From positions 930,001-994,000 of the forward strand of contig CAVRVH010000007.1 of assembly GCA_963724665.1 (NCBI GenBank): 64,000 bases of DNA. Direction: 5' to 3'. This document shows positions 35,643 through 44,853 of the stretch, piece by piece; the stretch's first letter is position 1; each line of letters starts with the position of its first letter. The position numbers were made by a program, and so were the translations under genes. Below the pieces are notes generated by a model. It was not told the origin of the DNA, ran no database searches, and saw only the letters and a list, made by a program, of their open reading frames with translations. The DNA comes from DASUPK01 sp963724665. Its GTDB lineage: Bacteria > Actinomycetota > Thermoleophilia > Solirubrobacterales > 70-9.

Positions 35643-37511
35643 CTACTCGACGGTGACCGTCTTCGCCAGGTTCCGCGGCTGATCCACGTTGAGGCCGTTC
35701 TCACGGGCGATGTAATAGGCGAGCAGCTGTAGAGGCACGATCGCCACGATCGGCTGGACGATCCAATCGGTGCGGGGAACGAAGATCGTCTGGTCCGCCG
35801 TCTCCTCGACTCCCTCCGAGCCCTCGGTGGCGATGGCGATGACGTCGGCGCCGCGCGCGCGGACCTCCTCCATGTTGGAGAGCATCTTCTCGACGATCGG
35901 GCTTTCGGTCGCGACGGCGATGACGGGCGTGGACTCGTCGAGCAGCGCGATCGGGCCGTGCTTCATCTCGCCGGCCGCGTAGGCGTCGGCGGGGATGTAG
36001 GAGATCTCCTTCAGCTTCAGGGCACCCTCAAGACAAACCGAGAGGCCGATGTGCCGGCCGATGTACATGAAGAACCGCTGGTCGTGCTCATCACGGGCGA
36101 TCTCCTTGACCTGCTCGTCGCAGGAGACGATCGTCTCCTGGATCTTGTGGGGCAGCGACTTGAGCTCGGCGACGAGCTCCGCGAGCCGCTCCGGCTCCAT
36201 CGTCCCGCGCAGCTCCGCGAGTCGCAGGCCGAGCAGGTACATGGCGGCGACCTGGCTGACGAACGTCTTGGTCGCGGCAACGCTGATCTCGATCCCCGAG
36301 CGGGTGAAGAGGACGGCATCGGCGTCCCTGGTCGCCTGGCTCCCCATCACGTTGCAGATCGCGAGAACCTTCGAGCCACCCTCCTTGGCCAGCCGCATCG
36401 CCGCGAGCGTGTCGGCGGTCTCGCCGGATTGGGTGATGCCGATGACCAGGTCGTTGGGCCGGTGCACCGGGTCGCGGTAGCGGTACTCGGAGGCGATGTC
36501 CATCTCCACCGGGACGCGCGCCCACTGCTCGATCGCGTACCGACCGACCAAGCCGGAGTGGTAGGAGGTCCCGCAGGCGACGATCACGATCCGCTCGATC
36601 CCCTTCAGGAACTCGTCGTCGAGATCGACGTCGGAGAGATCGACCCCGTCCAGCGTCGGCAACCGGTCAGTGATCGTCTCGGCGACCGCGTCCGGCTGCT
36701 CGTGGATCTCCTTGAGCATGAACGTGTCGTAGCCGCCCTTCTCGGCGGCGTCCTCGTCCCAGGTGACCTCCATCGGCTCGCGGCCTTCCACCACGTTGCC
36801 GTCCGCGTCCATCACGATGACGTCGCCCTTGTTCACAGTCACGATCTCGTCGTTCTTGATCCCGAGGGCACGCCGCGTCTGGGCAAGGAATGCCGGGATC
36901 GCGGAGGCGACGAAGTTCTCGTCCTCGCCGAGGCCGACGATCAGGGGACACTCCTTCCTCGCCGCGACCAGGGTGTCCTCGTGGTCGTTGTGCATGGCGA
37001 CGAACGCGTAGTGGCCGCGCAGGTCTCCGAAGGCCCTGCGGACGGCCTCGGTGAGATCCCCGTCGTAGTGGCGCTCGATCAGGTGGGAGACGATCTCGGC
37101 GTCCGTCTCGGAGGTGAAGTGATGCCCCTCGGCGGTCAGCTCGCGCCGGAGCTCGGCGTGGTTCTCGACGATCCCGTTGAGGACGATGTGGATCTTGTCG
37201 TCGCAGTCGCCGTGGGGATGGGCGTTTTCCTCGGTGACGCGCCCATGGGTGGCCCAGCGCGTGTGCCCGAGGCCGATCGTCCCCGGCTTCGCGGCAATCG
37301 CCACCGCTCCGGCGTCGCCGTTCGAGGACTGCTCCTCGAGAGCGGCCCGCAGGTTCGCGAGATTGCCGACAGCGCGCACGCTGTCGATCTCGCCGTCCGA
37401 GAGCACTGAGATGCCGGCGGAGTCATAGCCTCGGTACTCCAGCTTCTCCAGTCCGGCGATCAGCAGGTCCCGGCACGGTCGGTCTCCCACATATCCGACG
37501 ATGCCGCACAT
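35643..37511 (-). CDS. glmS: Glutamine-fructose-6-phosphate aminotransferase
   Basis: A 622-residue enzyme. MCGIVGYVG exposes the nucleophile Cys after Met removal; the glutaminase domain continues with GHTRWATHGRVTEENAHPH. Two SIS sugar-isomerase domains follow (VACGTSYHSGLVGRYAIEQW; ITQSGETADTLAAMRLAK), ending NGLNVDQPRNLAKTVTVE. It makes glucosamine-6-phosphate, the first step to UDP-GlcNAc. It lies 48 bases after glmM, the next enzyme of the pathway. No glmS ribozyme is visible in the short gap. Confidence 0.97.
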   Translation of the reverse strand: MCGIVGYVGDRPCRDLLIAGLEKLEYRGYDSAGISVLSDGEIDSVRAVGNLANLRAALEEQSSNGDAGAVAIAAKPGTIGLGHTRWATHGRVTEENAHPHGDCDDKIHIVLNGIVENHAELRRELTAEGHHFTSETDAEIVSHLIERHYDGDLTEAVRRAFGDLRGHYAFVAMHNDHEDTLVAARKECPLIVGLGEDENFVASAIPAFLAQTRRALGIKNDEIVTVNKGDVIVMDADGNVVEGREPMEVTWDEDAAEKGGYDTFMLKEIHEQPDAVAETITDRLPTLDGVDLSDVDLDDEFLKGIERIVIVACGTSYHSGLVGRYAIEQWARVPVEMDIASEYRYRDPVHRPNDLVIGITQSGETADTLAAMRLAKEGGSKVLAICNVMGSQATRDADAVLFTRSGIEISVAATKTFVSQVAAMYLLGLRLAELRGTMEPERLAELVAELKSLPHKIQETIVSCDEQVKEIARDEHDQRFFMYIGRHIGLSVCLEGALKLKEISYIPADAYAAGEMKHGPIALLDESTPVIAVATESPIVEKMLSNMEEVRARGADVIAIATEGSEGVEETADQTIFVPRTDWIVQPIVAIVPLQLLAYYIARENGLNVDQPRNLAKTVTVE

Positions 37512-37559
37512 TAGAAGAGGTACAGGGTAGTGCGTGCCGGCGGGACGCGGGAATCCCCG

Positions 37560-38867
37560 CTATGCGAGCTCTTGCTGGACGATCTCGACCAGCCGCTCGC
37601 AGACGGCGTCGCACTCCGCCTCATCGGGGGCCTCGACCATCACGCGCACCAGCGGCTCAGTACCCGATGGGCGCACCAGAACGCGGCCCCGGCCCTCCAA
37701 CTTGGCGTTCTCGTCATCCACCGCCGCCCACAGCTTGGTCGCGCCTTCGATTGCCGCGCGGTCCTTGACGCGGACGTTCTCGAGACGCTGCGGCAGGCGC
37801 TCGAAGGGCTCGACATCCTCGAGGCGGCGCCCGCCGAGCGCCCGCAGAGTGAGCAGCGAGGCGGCGATGCCGTCGCCGGTCGGGGTGAAGTCGGTCCAGA
37901 CGATGTGGCCGGACTGCTCGCCCCCCAGCGGCCAGTCGCGCTCGACCAGCTGCTCGATCACGTAGCGGTCGCCCACCTGGGTCTGGACCACCTCGATGCC
38001 CGCCTTATCCATGGTGGTCATGAACCCGAAGTTGGTCATCACGGTCACGGCCACGCCGCCTTCGAGCTCCCCGCGCTTCTGCAGGTCGAGGGCGATCAGG
38101 GCGATCAGATCGTCGCCGTCGTGCAGGCGGCCGTTGGCGTCGACGGCGAGGACCCGGTCGCCGTCGCCGTCGTAGGCGAAGCCGATCTGGGCGCCGGAGG
38201 AGCGGACGGTCTCGATCAGGCCCTCCGGGTGGGTGGAACCGCAGTTGGCGTTGATGTTGCGGCCGTCGGGTTCAGCGGCCGTCAGAACCAGGTCCGCTCC
38301 GAGGGCGCTGAAGATCACGGGCGCTGCACGGAAGGTGGCGCCGTTCGCACAATCGATCGCGATCTTCATGCCCGACAGATCAAGCCGGAATGCGGTCCGC
38401 AGCTCCCGGATGTAGTCGTCGAATGCGCCCTCCAGCGACCGGACACCGCCCACCTGCTCGCCGGTCTCCTCATCCAGGAGCCCCTCGATCTCGAGCTCCG
38501 CGCCGTCGTCGAGTTTCGTCCCGCGTGAGTTGAAGAACTTGATCCCGTTGTCGGCGAACGGGTTGTGCGAAGCCGACACGACGGCCGCGAGATCGAAGCT
38601 GAGGCGGCGGGACAGCACCGATGCGGCCGGCGTCGGCAGGACCCCGGCAAGCATCGCGTCGCCTCCCCCGGCCGCGATCCCGGCGGCAAGGGCCTCCTCC
38701 AGCATGGGACCCGACTCGCGGGTATCCCGGACGATCAGGACCTGCGGGCGCTCGGCCTCGGCTTGCAGCGCCGCCGCTCGGCCCAGCCGAACGGCGAGGT
38801 CGGGGGTGAGCAACTCGCCCACAGGGCCCCGGACCCCATCGGTCCCGAAGAATCTCCTCTCCGCCAC
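37560..38867 (-). CDS. glmM: Phosphoglucosamine mutase
   Basis: A 435-residue alpha-D-phosphohexomutase. The phosphoserine loop is VVSASHNPFADNGIKF near residue 100, the magnesium loop is FAYDGDGDRVLAVD, and the sugar-binding motif is GGEQSGHIVW; the C-terminal VRPSGTEPLVRVMVE binds phosphate. It converts glucosamine-6-phosphate to glucosamine-1-phosphate between GlmS and GlmU. It follows rpsI by 12 bases in the same transcript. Confidence 0.97.
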   Translation of the reverse strand: MAERRFFGTDGVRGPVGELLTPDLAVRLGRAAALQAEAERPQVLIVRDTRESGPMLEEALAAGIAAGGGDAMLAGVLPTPAASVLSRRLSFDLAAVVSASHNPFADNGIKFFNSRGTKLDDGAELEIEGLLDEETGEQVGGVRSLEGAFDDYIRELRTAFRLDLSGMKIAIDCANGATFRAAPVIFSALGADLVLTAAEPDGRNINANCGSTHPEGLIETVRSSGAQIGFAYDGDGDRVLAVDANGRLHDGDDLIALIALDLQKRGELEGGVAVTVMTNFGFMTTMDKAGIEVVQTQVGDRYVIEQLVERDWPLGGEQSGHIVWTDFTPTGDGIAASLLTLRALGGRRLEDVEPFERLPQRLENVRVKDRAAIEGATKLWAAVDDENAKLEGRGRVLVRPSGTEPLVRVMVEAPDEAECDAVCERLVEIVQQELA

Positions 38868-38879
38868 GCGCGGCGGACG

Positions 38880-39758
38880 CTAGCGCTTCGAGAACTGAGG
38901 CTTCTTGCGGGCCTTCTTGAGGCCGGCCTTGCGGCGCTCCTTGACCCGCGCGTCGCGCGTGAGCATGCCCCGGCGCTTCAGCTCGGGGCGAAGCGCGGGG
39001 TCGATGTCGCAGAGCGCACGGGCGATGCCGTGGCGGACCGCTGCCGCCTGGCCGGAGATGCCGCCGCCGTGCACGCGGATGCGGACGTCGACATTGCCCT
39101 CGTAGCCGCTCTGGACGAGCGGCTGCTTGGCGACCGACTGAAGGTAGGCGCGCGGGAAGTACTCATCGATCCCCCGCTTGTTGATCTGGATGGTGCCGTC
39201 GCCGGGCCTGATGATCACGCGGGCGATCGAGGACTTCCGCTTGCCGGTCGCCGAGTAGCTCGCGTCGCCGGAGAGCTTCGCGGGCTGGGCCGCCAGCGGC
39301 GCGGCCTCGTCTACCTCGCCGATCAGCTCGCGTTCGCGCCGGGCTCGTTCCTCCTCCTCGGCCTCCTGGCGGGCGAGCTCCTCGGCGTCCATACGGCGCT
39401 CCGGCTCGATCGCGATCGGATCGAGCTCGGCGCCGGGAACGACCTCTTCCTTCTTCTGCTTGCCCTCGGACTTGGCGGGCTGCTCAGAGGGATGCTCGGC
39501 AGCGGGCTCCTCCGGAGCGGCTGCCTCTTCGGCGGGGGTGTCGTCCTCGGAGGCGGCGTCCTCGGCAAGGGCCTCCTCGGCGGGAGGCGCGTCTGAGTCG
39601 GTCTCGCCGCGCTCGGGACTTCCGCCCTCCGAAGGCGGGTGCTCCTCAGGGGCGCCCTGCTCGTCGGCCTGCTGCTCCTCGGGCGTGCTCTCCTCGGCGG
39701 GCTTCTGCTGCTCCTCGTCCTGCGGAGCTCCGTTCTGCTGCTGCTCGTCGTCGGCCAT
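38880..39758 (-). CDS. rpsI: Ribosomal protein S9 with long acidic N-terminal extension
   Basis: The C-terminal 130 residues are standard S9 (SATGKRKSSIARVIIRPGDG; GGGISGQAAAVRHGIARAL; ending KKARKKPQFSKR with the basic tail that contacts P-site tRNA). About 160 residues precede it, very rich in Glu, Pro, Ala and Gln (QQQNGAPQDEEQQKPAEE; an EEEERARRERE stretch), which is far longer than in the usual protein of about 130-165 residues. The ATG at 39758 shares one base with the rplM stop (TGATG), so translation is coupled and the extension is in frame from the natural start. No other start before the S9 core explains the open frame better. Confidence 0.93.
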   Translation of the reverse strand: MADDEQQQNGAPQDEEQQKPAEESTPEEQQADEQGAPEEHPPSEGGSPERGETDSDAPPAEEALAEDAASEDDTPAEEAAAPEEPAAEHPSEQPAKSEGKQKKEEVVPGAELDPIAIEPERRMDAEELARQEAEEEERARRERELIGEVDEAAPLAAQPAKLSGDASYSATGKRKSSIARVIIRPGDGTIQINKRGIDEYFPRAYLQSVAKQPLVQSGYEGNVDVRIRVHGGGISGQAAAVRHGIARALCDIDPALRPELKRRGMLTRDARVKERRKAGLKKARKKPQFSKR

Positions 39759-40210
39759 CAAGTCTGGATGTCCAATTCCTTGGGCTGCTGGGCCTGGTGA
39801 GGGTGCTCGGGGCCGGCATAGACCTTGAGCTTGCGGAGCTGCTGGCGGCCAAGCCGGTTGCGCGGGATCATGCCCTTGACGGCTTTGCGGATGACCTCCT
39901 CGGGCCGCTGCTCGAGCAGCTCGCCGAGAGTCCGGGAGCGGATGCCGCCCGGGTAGCCGCTGTGCCGCCAGTAGCGCTTGTCCTCGAGCTTCTTGCCGGT
40001 CACCGCGATCTTCTCGGCGTTGACGACGATGACGAAATCGCCGACGTCGACGTGAGGCGTGTAGGTCGGCTTGTGCTTACCTCGCAGCACGTCCGCGATC
40101 TGGGTCGCCAGCCGACCGAGCGTCTTGCCCTCGGCGTCGACGACGTACCAGTCCCGCGTGCGGTCCTGGGCGTTCGCCTGGTAGGTCTTCATCGCTGTAG
40201 CAGTGGCCAT
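39758..40210 (-). CDS. rplM: Ribosomal protein L13
   Basis: A 150-residue L13. DWYVVDAEGKTLGRLATQIA and GDFVIVVNAEKIAVTG are family signatures; MIPRNRLGRQQLRKLKVYAG closes the core. I chose the ATG at 40210; the ATG at 40192 gives a protein starting MKTYQANAQDR, closer to the common N-terminus. Neither has a strong Shine-Dalgarno. It leads the run rplM-rpsI-glmM-glmS-DUF3352-acpS and is divergent from the betaine ABC operon. Confidence 0.95.
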   Translation of the reverse strand: MATATAMKTYQANAQDRTRDWYVVDAEGKTLGRLATQIADVLRGKHKPTYTPHVDVGDFVIVVNAEKIAVTGKKLEDKRYWRHSGYPGGIRSRTLGELLEQRPEEVIRKAVKGMIPRNRLGRQQLRKLKVYAGPEHPHQAQQPKELDIQT

Positions 40211-40298
40211 AAAAAGAGCCGCGCACCAATCCCGCGGCCGGCGGATGATAGCCAGGTTCACGGGCTTCGCCGGCGACCGCATGGGTAGGATCGCCCCA

Positions 40299-41468
40299 GT
40301 GGAGGCTGGGCACCAGGCAGCGTCGGTTTCCTATCGGGACGTCACCAAGCGGTATCCCGGTCAGACCGAACCCGCGATCAACCACCTCACGCTCGACGTT
40401 CCGGCTGGGGACATCTGCGTCCTGGTCGGGCCGTCCGGCTGCGGGAAGACAACCGCGATGCGGATGGCCAACAGGACGGTCGAGATCACGGAAGGCGACA
40501 TCCTGATCGGCGACACGTCCGTGCGGGATCGCGACCCGACCGAGCTGCGGCGGGAGATGGGCTACGTGATCCAGCAGACGGGCCTCTTCCCGCACCGGTC
40601 GATCGCGGAGAACATCGCGACCGTTCCGAACCTGCTCGGCTGGGACCGAGACCGCACGGAGAAGCGCGTTCGAGAGCTGTTCGACGTGATCGGGCTCGAT
40701 CCGGAGCTCGGCGATCGCTTCCCAAGCCAGCTCTCCGGAGGACAGCAGCAGAGGATCGGTGTCGCCCGGGCGCTCGCGGCAGACCCGCCCGTGATGCTGA
40801 TGGACGAGCCCTTCGGCGCGATCGACCCGATCAACAGGGAGCGCCTGCAGAATGAGTTCCTCCGCCTGCAAGCCGACATCCGAAAGACCGTCCTCTTCGT
40901 CACCCATGACATCGATGAGGCGATCAAGATGGGCGACCGGGTCGCGATCCTGAGGCAGGGCGGGCACCTCGTGCAGTACGCCACACCCGCGGAGCTGCTG
41001 ATGGCGCCAGCGGATGACTTCGTCGAGGACTTCGTCGGAGCCGACCGTGCGCTGAAGCGGCTCGCCCTGATGAGAGTGAGGGACATCAACCTCTGGGAAG
41101 CGCCGCTCGCCTATGTCGGGCAGCCAACGGCCGAGGTGCGAGCCAAGCTTGACGGCGCCGAGGTGCCACACGCCCTGGTCATCGATTCCGAGCGGCGGCC
41201 GATCGGCTGGCTCTCGGACTCCGACCTGCAGGGGGACACGGTCCCGCAGAAGCCGGACACCGGGCCCGAGCCCATCCTGGATGCCGACGACATCATGCGA
41301 GACGCGCTCGCCGACCTCCTGCAGACGGAGACCCAATACGCGCCGGTGACCGACGCGCAAGGACGCATCGCCGGGGTCCTCTCCGTCGAGATCATCTCGG
41401 AGTTCCTGGTCTCGCCCGAGGCCAAGGTGGAGGAGCACACTGCGGTCGAGCGGCCCCTGGCGGAATGA
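40299..41468 (+). CDS. Glycine betaine/choline-type ABC importer, ATPase with CBS domains
   Basis: A 389-residue OpuCA/ProV-like ATPase. Walker A is GPSGCGKTT near residue 45, signature LSGGQQQRIG, Walker B VMLMDEPFGAIDP, with the family-typical THDIDEAIKMGDRVAIL. Two CBS motifs follow in the C-terminal third (HALVIDSERRPIGWLSDSDL and YAPVTDAQGRIAGVLSVE). In OpuC systems such CBS domains sense ionic strength or bind c-di-AMP. The GTG at 40299 is preferred because GTAGGA lies upstream; an ATG at 40281 is the alternative. It is coupled to the first permease by a 4-base overlap. Confidence 0.92.
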   Translation: MEAGHQAASVSYRDVTKRYPGQTEPAINHLTLDVPAGDICVLVGPSGCGKTTAMRMANRTVEITEGDILIGDTSVRDRDPTELRREMGYVIQQTGLFPHRSIAENIATVPNLLGWDRDRTEKRVRELFDVIGLDPELGDRFPSQLSGGQQQRIGVARALAADPPVMLMDEPFGAIDPINRERLQNEFLRLQADIRKTVLFVTHDIDEAIKMGDRVAILRQGGHLVQYATPAELLMAPADDFVEDFVGADRALKRLALMRVRDINLWEAPLAYVGQPTAEVRAKLDGAEVPHALVIDSERRPIGWLSDSDLQGDTVPQKPDTGPEPILDADDIMRDALADLLQTETQYAPVTDAQGRIAGVLSVEIISEFLVSPEAKVEEHTAVERPLAE

Positions 41469-42190
41469 CCGGCCTCGGGACAGGCCTGCCGCTGGGCGCG
41501 GTGATCATCCACCAGCACGGTGGGACGTGTCAGGCGGACAACGGGACCTTTTGCTTCGGGTGGGCGGTCGACAACTTCGACCGCTACACCACGCCACTGC
41601 TCAACCACCTGCTGCTCGTCGTAGTGGCGGTCGTAATCGGGTTCGTCATCGCCTTCGGGATGGCGTTGATCTCACACGCCCGGGGCTGGCTGATCCCGGC
41701 CTTCACCGGCACGACGGGAATCCTCTACACCATCCCTTCTCTGGCCTTCATCTTCCTGCTGCTGCCGATCACCGGCCTCGGCTGGACCACGGCGATCATC
41801 GTTCTCAGCGTCTACACGCTGCAGATCATCTACCGCAACACCGTTGCGGGGCTGGCGAACGTCCCACCGGAAAGCAAGGATGCGGGACGCGGGATGGGGA
41901 TGACCGACCGCCAGCTGCTCTGGCGTGTCGAGTTGCCGCTGGCCCTGCCGGAGATCATCGCGGGGCTCCGCATCGCGACGGTTTCCACGGTGGCGATCGC
42001 AAGCCTGATGGTGTTCGCCAACGTGGACACTCTCGGCTCCCCCCTCTACCAGCAGCTCACCTTCAAGACGAACATCCTGATCGCCGGGGGCTTGATGATC
42101 GTCATGGCGCTCGTCTTCGACTCGCTGCTGCTCCTCGCACAGCGGCTGCTGGCACCGTGGCGCCGCGCTTCTCGGAAGGTCGCGGCGTGA
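41465..42190 (+). CDS. Betaine-type ABC importer permease 1
   Basis: A 241-residue BPD-type permease with an extracytoplasmic N-terminal stretch (residues 1-35) and about six helices (LLVVVAVVIGFVIAFGMALI; GILYTIPSLAFIFLLLPITG). The EAA loop is seen as DAGRGMGMTDRQLLWRVELP. OpuCB/YehW-like. Coupled to the ATPase upstream (ATGA) and the second permease downstream (GTGA). Confidence 0.92.
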   Translation: MTGLGTGLPLGAVIIHQHGGTCQADNGTFCFGWAVDNFDRYTTPLLNHLLLVVVAVVIGFVIAFGMALISHARGWLIPAFTGTTGILYTIPSLAFIFLLLPITGLGWTTAIIVLSVYTLQIIYRNTVAGLANVPPESKDAGRGMGMTDRQLLWRVELPLALPEIIAGLRIATVSTVAIASLMVFANVDTLGSPLYQQLTFKTNILIAGGLMIVMALVFDSLLLLAQRLLAPWRRASRKVAA

Positions 42191-42918
42191 GCCTGACTTT
42201 CCTCCACCTCGGCGTCCTCAGCGCCTTCGGCGATGCCGTCAACTTCATCTTCCACCAGCAGGAGGCGCGCACCGGCGGCGTGCTGGTCGGCGGTCCCGAC
42301 CAATCCCTTCACCTGATCGGCCAGCACATGAAGGTGACATTCCTCGCCCTGGGCGCGGCGCTCATCGTGGCCCTGCCGGCCGGAGTCCTCTTAGGGCATC
42401 TCCGCAAGGGCGAGACCTTCGCGATCGCTCTGGGCAACGCCGGGCGGGCGGTCCCCGAGCTGGCGCTGATCGCCTTCGTCGCGGCTTTCATCGGGGTGGG
42501 TCTGATCAACGTCACCTTCGCCTTCGCGGTCTTGGGCATCCCACCGATCCTCACCAACACGTATGTGGGGATCAGCCAAGTGGACCGGGACGCCGTCGAG
42601 GCCGCGCGCGGCATGGGGATGAACGCCCTCCAGGTCATCCTGAGGGTCGAGCTGCCGCTCGCGGTGCCGACGATCATGGCTGGAGTTCGTACCGCTGCCG
42701 TCAACATCATTGCCACGGTCGCGTTGGCCTCACTCGCGGGCGTGAGCACGCTCGGCGACTACATCCTGGGCCGGAACGTGTACGGCGATGCGGGTGTGAT
42801 CGCTGGAGCCATCCTGATCGCGCTGCTCACCGTCTCGCTCGAGCTGGTCCTCGCCGGCATCCAGTGGGCTCTGACGCCGCGGGGCCTGAAGGTCGCGCGC
42901 GCGGGCGCAGCCGCATAG
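42187..42918 (+). CDS. Betaine-type ABC importer permease 2
   Basis: A 243-residue BPD permease with an EAA loop EAARGMGMNALQVILRVELP and the hydrophobic core FLALGAALIVALPAGVLLG. It starts with an extended N-terminal region (FIFHQQEARTGGVLVGG) as in OpuCD-like proteins. The GTG start overlaps the preceding stop. The binding protein follows after 55 bases, completing the importer. Confidence 0.92.
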   Translation: MSLTFLHLGVLSAFGDAVNFIFHQQEARTGGVLVGGPDQSLHLIGQHMKVTFLALGAALIVALPAGVLLGHLRKGETFAIALGNAGRAVPELALIAFVAAFIGVGLINVTFAFAVLGIPPILTNTYVGISQVDRDAVEAARGMGMNALQVILRVELPLAVPTIMAGVRTAAVNIIATVALASLAGVSTLGDYILGRNVYGDAGVIAGAILIALLTVSLELVLAGIQWALTPRGLKVARAGAAA

Positions 42919-42973
42919 GATCATCGCGTCCATTCCAGGGGGTGATGGTTCCCCCAGACGAGAGGAGGGTCAC

Positions 42974-43957
42974 GTGGTGACCGGCCATTCGCGAATGAGG
43001 GCGGCCTACGCGCTGATTGCGGCGCTGGTGCTCGCGCTCGGAGTTGCCGCTTGTGGGGGCGGCAGCAACAACAACGACACGGGGACCAGCGGGGGCAACT
43101 CCGCCAACCTGATCAAGTCGAACCCCGCGAACAAGGGGATACAGCTCACGGTGGGTTCGAAGAACTTCACCGAGGAGTACATCCTCGGGAACATCTACGC
43201 CCAGGCCCTCCAGGCTGCGGGTTACGACGTGAAGACCAACCTCAACCTGGGCTCCGAGACGATCGCCTACAAGGCGCTCCAGGACGGGGAGATCAGCGGC
43301 TACCCCGAGTACACGTCGACGCTGCTCGAGTCAATCTTCGGGAAGACGTCGGTTCCCGCCGATGCTCAGGCCGCGTACACGCAGGCGAAGCAGGAACTCG
43401 AGGCCAAGGGTGAGACCGCGTTCCCACCGACTCCCTTCGCGGACTCGAACGCGCTCGGCATGCTGAAGAGCAAGGCCGACCAGCTCGGGGTCACGAAGAT
43501 CTCGGAGCTACAGGGCAAGTCGCAGGACCTGACCCTGTACGGCTCACCGGAGTGCCGCGAGCGGCAGGACTGTCTGGTCGGCCTGCAGAACACCTACGGC
43601 CTGCAGTTCAAGTCGTTCAACCCCGTCGACATCGGGCTCCGCTACACGGTGCTCGACAAGGGCCAGGCGGACGCGTCGATCGTCTTCACCTCGGACGCGC
43701 AGCTGTCAGCCAACCCGGACAAGTACGTCCTGCTCCAGGACGACAAGGGCATCTTCCCCTCGGGGAACGTCATCTGGGTGACCGACCAGTCCACGGTCCA
43801 GAAGGCCGGGCCGGACTACGCGGCGACGATCGAGAAGGTCCAGAAGGGCCTGACGCTCCCGGTGATGCAGGAGCTGAACGCCCGCGTGGACATCGACAAG
43901 CAGGAACCGGCCGCCGTGGCCACGGAGTATCTGAAGGAGGACGGCTACATCCAATAG
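42974..43957 (+). CDS. Betaine-type ABC importer, substrate-binding lipoprotein
   Basis: A 327-residue type 2 periplasmic binding protein of the OpuAC/OpuCC family. Lipobox in LALGVAAC (Cys at about residue 27), then LTVGSKNFTEEYILGNIYAQ, the family opening, and NLGSETIAYKALQDGEISGY. The GTG start has a strong AGAGGAGGG 9 bases upstream. The ligand would be glycine betaine, choline or a related osmolyte; this family also includes osmoprotectant-binding proteins of low affinity. Confidence 0.92.
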   Translation: MVTGHSRMRAAYALIAALVLALGVAACGGGSNNNDTGTSGGNSANLIKSNPANKGIQLTVGSKNFTEEYILGNIYAQALQAAGYDVKTNLNLGSETIAYKALQDGEISGYPEYTSTLLESIFGKTSVPADAQAAYTQAKQELEAKGETAFPPTPFADSNALGMLKSKADQLGVTKISELQGKSQDLTLYGSPECRERQDCLVGLQNTYGLQFKSFNPVDIGLRYTVLDKGQADASIVFTSDAQLSANPDKYVLLQDDKGIFPSGNVIWVTDQSTVQKAGPDYAATIEKVQKGLTLPVMQELNARVDIDKQEPAAVATEYLKEDGYIQ

Positions 43958-44000
43958 ACGCGAGGGTGCTGCGTAAGCGGCAACCCGTTTTGTGCCTGGA

Positions 44001-44034
44001 CCAGAGGCCTGGGGGGTGACCCCCGGGCCTCTGG
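44001..44034 (+). terminator. Hairpin terminator after the betaine importer operon
   Basis: CCAGAGGCC pairs with GGCCTCTGG, enclosing an inner GGGGG/CCCCC stem. It is 43 bases after the binding-protein stop; only TTATAC follows, so the T run is weak. Confidence 0.6.
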
Positions 44035-44045
44035 TTATACTGCCG

Positions 44046-44182
44046 CGCCAGCAAGGCCAAGTTCCACCGGATCGATCCGGTGGGAACGGAGGACCCAAAG
44101 GGGTTCACACCCCAGGGGCGAATCGCAACCCAACTGGTTCGTAGCGCCGCTCTCGGCGCGAGCCCGCCAGCTAACTCCGTAG
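44046..44182 (+). promoter_or_regulatory. c-di-AMP riboswitch (ydaO/yuaA type)
   Basis: The leader before the first M23 gene has the ydaO landmarks in order: a GGTGGGAAC/GTTCCACC basal helix, GGGTTCACACCCCAGGGGCG followed by AATC, and the 3' signature CCGCCAGCTAACTCCGTAGGC. Actinobacterial examples precede wall-hydrolase genes (rpf, NlpC/P60, M23) and switch them off when cyclic di-AMP is bound. The gene starts 13 bases after the element. I recognised it by motif, not by a covariance search. Confidence 0.8.
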
Positions 44183-44194
44183 GCCGCAGAGAGA

Positions 44195-44800
44195 GTGCCA
44201 AGCGTGTCGAACGACAAGCCGGTTGGACGCAAGCCCCACAGGGTGGTGGCGCTGCTCGCCGCTGCCACGACGACGGCGATGATCGTGCTCGGCGCCCAGC
44301 TCGCCTTTGCGCAGAGCGGCGGCGTCGGCGCCCCTGGCACGACTACGACCGACCCGACGACGACGACCCCCGCCCCCGCCGGCTCGATGATCTTCCCCGT
44401 CGCCGGGCCGCACACCTTCGGCGACGGATACGGAGCGGCCCGGAAGGGCCACACCCATCAGGGCCAGGACATCATGGCCGCCTGCGGCACCCCGGAAGTG
44501 GCTGTGAGCCGGGCGAAGGTCAAGTTCGTGAGCTTCCAGAGCCTCGCCGGCAACTACGTGGTGATCCGCAACAAGAAGCTCCATCAGGACTACATGTACG
44601 CGCACCTCGCGGCCCCCGCCCCCGTCGCCAAGGGCCAGATCGTGCAGCCCGGCCAGCAGATCGGCATCGTCGGGCAGACCGGTGACGCCACCGCCTGCCA
44701 CCTCCACTTCGAGCTGTGGCTCGGCAAGTGGTATCGAGGCGGCCACCCGGTCGACCCGATGCCCTACCTCCAGACCTACCAGGGCTTCGCCTCCAAGTAA
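44195..44800 (+). CDS. Secreted M23-family peptidoglycan endopeptidase 1
   Basis: A 201-residue protein with a signal peptide (VVALLAAATTTAMIVLGAQL, cleavage near AFAQ), a Thr/Pro-rich linker and a LytM/M23 domain. Zinc ligands are visible in HTHQGQDIMAACGTPEV (His and Asp) and CHLHFELW (H-x-H). These enzymes cut peptide cross-links of peptidoglycan. GTG at 44195 or at 44204 could be the start. It lies directly behind the c-di-AMP riboswitch, and a second M23 gene follows 53 bases later. Confidence 0.9.
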   Translation: MPSVSNDKPVGRKPHRVVALLAAATTTAMIVLGAQLAFAQSGGVGAPGTTTTDPTTTTPAPAGSMIFPVAGPHTFGDGYGAARKGHTHQGQDIMAACGTPEVAVSRAKVKFVSFQSLAGNYVVIRNKKLHQDYMYAHLAAPAPVAKGQIVQPGQQIGIVGQTGDATACHLHFELWLGKWYRGGHPVDPMPYLQTYQGFASK

Positions 44801-44853
44801 GCCCGGCGGGGTCAGGTGCTACAACCGCGGTCTCGGTGTGTTCTGAGACACGC

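Noticed and set aside
35958..37409. A long plus-strand frame opposite glmS
   Set aside because: Its product is Val/Asp/Leu/His-rich and matches no family. glmS is unmistakable on the other strand.
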